A stretch of 64,000 nt of DNA, taken from positions 269,061,694 through 269,125,693 of the forward strand of contig NC_085138.1 of assembly GCF_035046485.1 (NCBI RefSeq). The letters run 5' to 3'. A program made the position numbers and the translations under genes. This DNA is from Aedes albopictus. Taxonomy: Eukaryota; Arthropoda; Insecta; Diptera; Culicidae. Below are positions 59,628-64,000 of this stretch, one piece after another (the stretch's first letter is position 1; each line of letters opens with the position of its first letter). The notes under the pieces are model-generated. The model did no database searches. It saw only the letters and a program-made list of their open reading frames with translations, and was not told the DNA's origin.

Positions 59628-59843
59628 GGGTTTGTGTGCCATCAGTAATCTCATGCTCCCAATTTCATCCTATTCGAAAACAAGCGATTACGGCACCGAT
59701 TGATTCCGTTCTTTTTTGTTTTCATGCGTGCTCACTTCTAACAAAAAATACAAAAATAAGAATCAAAACAAACAGTGCTTCAATCCTTTGTTTTTCGTAG
59801 GATGAAAATGGGAGCCACATGCTTAATAAGGGAACCAATACCC
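59628..59843. mobile_element. TA-flanked insertion in copy A
   Basis: Ends GGGTTTGTGTGCC and (inverted) GGGTATTGGTTCC are only weakly similar. Copy B has the empty site (CAGTAATATTTCAG), showing a TA duplication (59626-59627 and 59844-59845). Inner inverted motif ATGCTCCCAATTTCATCC / GGATGAAAATGGGAGCCACAT. Confidence 0.75.
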
Positions 59844-60451
59844 TAGTTCAGTCCATTTTGAATGAATGATTTTTATTCTATTCTGGGCTTATCAAAACTT
59901 TATTACGTCAATTTTTTTTTCATAATTAATAGATCACCATGCGACAGAAAATTCTGATGATTAAAATCATTAAAGGTAATCCACATATTTGCGATTAATA
60001 AAAAAAATAGTGATGGGAAATATATACGTTGAATCAACTCTTTGAAATTTCATGTTACCGATATATTTTGAAGATTCCTCAGAAGTTGAAAGGCGTGATA
60101 ATCATCGATCAAGTTAAAGTCATTTTTAAACGCACAGATTTGCTGTCTGGAAATTAAAACATCTCAAAATAAACGAACATCCAAGAAAACTGTTTACCTA
60201 ATGTCGAAGAGAAAATCATCATTCCTACCCAAACAAAACCACGATACAAGTTCATCGATATGCATGTATTGGTAAAACTAGCTTTGTACCTGCTACACCG
60301 CGCTCAAACTGGGTGTAGCATTTTCTTGCACCGGTGCCAATCGGGTGTCAAAACAGAACAGTACCTGCGAATAAACGAACGGTTTCGGTGCAAGTTTGCT
60401 ACACCCGGTGGCAAAGCGGTGCAGGCGGTGCAAATAAAGAATTCGACATAA

Positions 60452-60665
60452 AATACAATGCAAACGTGTATACGCGCAGTCAGCCGCACGAACGACACCA
60501 CGGGTCATTAGTGTTTACGAGAGATGGATGATGAATTGTGACGGCCGGCGATCTGATTTTGTGCGTTCGAATGCAATCGTAGGTAAGCTGGGGAGAGCAG
60601 AGTGTAATGCACTGATAAGCGCAAATGAGGGGAAAGATTCTTCTAGTTTTTCAAGTTTTACTGTA
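60452..60665. other. Spacer between copies A and B
   Basis: Single-copy looking; nothing recognised. Confidence 0.35.
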
Positions 60666-60835
60666 GGGGAGACTGGGTAGACTTGATGCCTTGTTCTTAA
60701 TTTGTCTGTAACTCAAATAAAAACATAAAATTAGATCCGATTTTTGCACAGAATGGCAGGTTAACATCTATTCCAAGTTTATATACAACAGAAGGTTTTA
60801 AAACAGGATTTTTTGGAGGCATGTCAAATGATGTA
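60666..60835 (-). mobile_element. Truncated GGGGAGACTTGATCCC element
   Basis: It starts GGGGAGACTGGGTAGACTTG after TA and follows the inverted right end of the 54084 element (AATGGCAGGTTAACATCTATT), then stops at the start of copy B. Confidence 0.75.
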
Positions 60836-60840
60836 TTTTA

Positions 60841-62462
60841 TGTCGAATTCGTTTATTTGCACCGCCTGCACCGCTTTGCCACCGGGTGTAGCAAACTTGC
60901 ACCGAAACCGTTCGTTTATTCGCAGGTACAGTAGACGTTCGCTCGGTGCAAGCGCTTTAACTGATATGCTTTTTAACTGAAAGTCCGCTAAGTGCAACAA
61001 TTTTGCAGTTATCGCACCGCTATCCGTCAAAATGAAACGTCAACAGTGATGCGATGTTTTTCGTGTGCACTTTTGTTGCAGTGCGATGTTTTTCGAATGC
61101 ACTTTGATTGCATTTTGCAGCAACTGACAGTTATTTGACGTCTGTCAGTTGTTGCAGTTATCGGATTCCGTTCGCTAAGTGAAACGTAAACATGTTGCAG
61201 TTATCGAACGTCTACTGTACTGTTCTGTTTTGACACCCGATTGGCACCGGTGCAAGAAAATGCTACACCCAGTTTGAGCGCGGTGTAGCAGGTACAAAGC
61301 TAGTTTTACCAATACATGCATATCGATGAACTTGTATCGTGGTTTTGTTTGGGTAGGAATGATGATTTTCTCTTCGGCATTAGGTAAACAGTTTTCTTGG
61401 ATATTCGTTTATTTTGAGATGTTTTAATTGCCAAACAGAAAATATGTGCGTTTAAAAATTATTTAAACTTGATCGATGATTATCACGTCTTTCAACTTCT
61501 GAGGAATCTTTAAAATTTATCGATAACATGAAATTTCAAAGAGTTGATTGAACGTATGTATATTTTTCTTATTACTATTTTTTTTTTTTTTTTTTTTTGA
61601 TTATCGCAAGTATGTTGACTACTTTTAATGATTTAAATCATTAGAATTTTCTGTCGCATGGTAATCTGTTAATTATGAAAAAAAAATAACGTAATAAAGT
61701 TTTGATAAGCCCAGAATAGAATAAAAATCTATTAATTCAAATTGGACTGAAATATTACTGAAGTAACATTTTGTAGGTACAACAAATTTCAAAACCGTAA
61801 ATTCTATTTTTTTTCTTCTACAACAAATATTGAATTTTTGAATTACATTGAAAGTCAAACAAATGTCACTAAAGGATGGTTGAAGCGTGTTTAATATGAG
61901 TTGCGTTTCAATAACGTTATGTTTTGAAAATCATTTATTTATTTTCCTTTTTACGTTGTAGCTAAACGTTTTCTATTGAACTACCTTCAACATTTTTGTG
62001 TTAGATTTGTGCACGTAGATGGTTTACAATTGTATGTTACCATCCTTTTTCATTGGGCAACGGAAATTGTTAAATTCTAAAAAGTTGCTTCAAATTGAAA
62101 AATTATGATATTACGAGAATTTGAAGAAGATAAATAATATGGGAGTGTTAAAACATTGGATAACAATTTTCAAGTAACATTTATTATTACAAGTTTATCA
62201 TGTACAAGTGGATTACTGAAAATTTTTAAAATTGTTAAATTGGATGTAGAAAGTAAAAAATAAAAATAATTTTGTTCATCACGGAAAACATGAAAACATT
62301 GATTATGTTTATTTTTGATATCCTTTATTGTTTTCATTGACGCTCTCTCGCGCTCACTAATACCATCATAAGCTGTCAACAAATTGCACCGAAACCGTTC
62401 GTTTTTCCGGTGTCAATTGCTACACCGGTGCAGTGCACCGTTGGGAATAAACGAATTCGACA
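60841..62462 (-). mobile_element. TGTCGAATTC element, copy B, inverted
   Basis: The same element as copy A in opposite orientation, with its own duplication TTA (60838-60840 and 62463-62465). Without the MITE at 60929 it is about 1,331 bp. A run of T near 61584-61600 is a local expansion. Confidence 0.85.
60929..61217. mobile_element. Pogo/Tigger-like MITE in copy B
   Basis: Ends CAGTAGACGTTCGCT and inverted CGAACGTCTACTG; TA on both sides (60927-60928 and 61218-61219), with the empty site visible in copy A (CAGAACAGTACCTGCG). TAACTG and AAGTG words repeat inside, as in 16431-16682. Confidence 0.88.
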
Positions 62463-62465
62463 TTA

Positions 62466-62828
62466 CAAAAATGCGTGACAGTTAAGGACAAACGTCTTGA
62501 AATCCCGGTTCAACAATGCATCAAAACTTCAGACGCACAAATCTCAAGAAGCAAGTTTCAAACAACAATGCATTTTATTATTCTGTTCTTGCTCACTTGT
62601 AATAAGCTTAAAATAAGAAGCTCAGGTGCGCTGGTTTTGTTTACGAAGAGATTTGTGCACTCAAAATCGTGAGTAAGTGCCAAAGTCGGCCACTGTGGCG
62701 GCCATATTGGGATTCTAACAAGTCTGTCCTTAATCCCCATTTAAGCGCATGATACACTAAAAGCGAAAATAACTTCAGAGGCTTCCTATTCATTTTCCTT
62801 TTAAGCTTTCTTGTATTTTTGATGAATA
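62466..62828. other. Unassigned DNA
   Basis: Small frames on both strands; nothing recognised. Confidence 0.35.
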
Positions 62829-62830
62829 TA

Positions 62831-63721
62831 GGGGAGACTGAGGAGACTTGATCGCTGGGGAGACTTGTTCCCCCCATATTTTCTCGGAATAAAAAACAGT
62901 TTTCTTCTAGCATATTTTTTGCAAAACAACATCTGGACAGACGACAATGTTTTGGCTACAATTGATTTTAATTGTGTATTGCATTATTTTTTAATGGATG
63001 ATGGTTTGTTTTCAGTCCTTCAGAAATCTTTTAGGCGATTCCGAAAAATCTCAATATCTTTGTGAAAATTTAACCAAATAGTGTCAAAATTTCACAGCAC
63101 ATAGTATAAATAAAATACTATCAAACGTATTTATTCAAATAAGGTTGTTATATAAATATTTCAAAAAATGTAGCTTAGTTTATACAACAGTGACATGGGG
63201 AGACTTGATCCCTCGAGGATTACACACACACATTATACATGTGAAAAAAATTCTATTTGGAAGCCTCTATTCACTCGGAATTCTAGTATATTCAATGATA
63301 AAACGTGTCAGATAATTATTATTTTATTACACACCATTAGAAGGGGGATCAAGTCTCCCCATTTACAAAATACGGCATATCCTTAACAATTTAAAGAAAA
63401 CTTATAATTTCAAATGCACCATATTCATCAAAAATGTAAGAAAACTTGAAAAGAAAATGAACAGGAAGCTTCTGGAGTTATTTTCCCTTTAAATTAAACA
63501 TGTGCTCAAAAGGGGATCAATTGTAACCCATTTTTGAAAAATACATCATAAGACATGCCTCCATAAAAACACAGTTTTGAAAACTTCAACAATAACTGTT
63601 ATGTATACACTTGCAATAGATGTTTACCTGCTATTCTGTAGGAGAAATGGATCTAGTTTTGTGTTTTGCTTAATGTTACAGGCAAATTAAGAAAAAGGGA
63701 TCAAGTCTCCCCAGTCTCCCC
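62831..63721. mobile_element. TA-MITE with GGGGAGACTTGATCCC ends, copy 2
   Basis: Near-identical to 54084-54987 over its whole length; TA on both sides (62829-62830 and 63722-63723). Confidence 0.88.
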
Positions 63722-63739
63722 TACTGTATTTCAAATTGT

Positions 63740-64000
63740 AAGATTTTCTTTATTTTTTAGGAATATGCTATATTTTGAGAATGGGGTGATGTGATCCCCC
63801 TTTTCAAGGTTTGTACTACGATAATAAATATATGACACATTTTATCACTGAATATACTTGAATTCTAAGTAAATAGACGCTTCCGTATAGATTTTTGTTA
63901 CACATTAATGTGCGCAATCCTCGAGGGATCAAGTCTGCCCATGTCACTGTTTTGCATACTAAGCTGCAATAATTAATAGTTATTTATACAACGAGTTGCA
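63740..64000 (-). mobile_element. Diverged, inverted copy of the same TA-MITE, cut by window end
   Basis: GGGGTGATGTGATCCCCC, TTTATCACTGAATATACT and CCTCGAGGGATCAAGTCTG follow the reverse complement of the interior of 62831-63721. It is more diverged, and no end is seen. Confidence 0.65.

Larger units (their letters stand above)
58678..60448 (+). mobile_element. TGTCGAATTC element, copy A
   Basis: Ends TGTCGAATTCGTTTATT and inverted AATAAAGAATTCGACA; TAA on both sides (58675-58677 and 60449-60451). GCACCGAAACCGTTCG, CACCGGTG and TAGCA words recur in the terminal regions. With two later MITEs removed the element is about 1,332 bp. No transposase seen. The 3-bp duplication suggests a Harbinger-type non-autonomous element. 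Confidence 0.85.

Noticed and set aside
58678..62462. Single 3.8-kb palindromic element
   Set aside because: Each half has its own complete ends and its own 3-bp duplication, so two insertions explain it better.

Overview
The window reads as nuclear DNA of an aedine mosquito (Aedes aegypti or a close relative). The grounds are few genes, very long introns, tRNA-headed SINEs that look like the Aedes Feilai family, and dense, repeatedly nested MITEs, hAT, piggyBac-like and Harbinger elements with a BEL/Pao-like LTR element. The species is an inference. No prokaryotic operon, rRNA, functional tRNA gene or CRISPR array was seen.

Left third (1-16,000). After about 4 kb of repeat-rich DNA, an 11.7-kb PIF/Harbinger DNA transposon spans 4254-15945, flanked by the 3-bp duplication TAA. 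It carries the two expected genes facing each other: a MADF/Myb-like DNA-binding protein (three exons, + strand) and an apparently intact three-exon DDE transposase (- strand). Between them lies a 3.2-kb array of about 405 octamers whose variants form blocks. The element probably sits in an intron of the next gene.

Middle (16,200-44,400). Three + strand exons (16208-22032) encode the disordered C-terminal 208 residues of a protein I do not recognise. Converging on it from the - strand is an SPSB3-type SPRY/SOCS-box gene, whose two coding exons (44049-44393 and 25544-26287) are separated by a 17.8-kb intron. That intron holds a head-to-head pair of small secreted chitin-binding (peritrophin-A/CBM14) genes and a young BEL/Pao-like LTR element: its 538-bp LTRs differ by one base when compared by eye, and a 613-bp MITE sits in the left LTR. 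It also holds several MITEs, an interrupted SINE, a degenerate satellite and LINE fragments.

Right third (44,400-64,000). I see no host gene here. It is a stack of nested insertions. One SINE with a perfect 15-bp duplication at 49329-49343 and 55251-55265 has been split by 5.3 kb of later insertions, including a TA-MITE that was hit by a copy of its own family. Further on, two inverted copies of a 1.33-kb TGTCGAATTC-ended element (58678-60448 and 60841-62462) carry different later insertions.

Most calls rest on boundaries read directly: terminal inverted repeats, target duplications, empty sites in sister copies, and splice sites with matching phase. Superfamily names for MITEs follow from duplication length and are inference. 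All alignments were made by eye.
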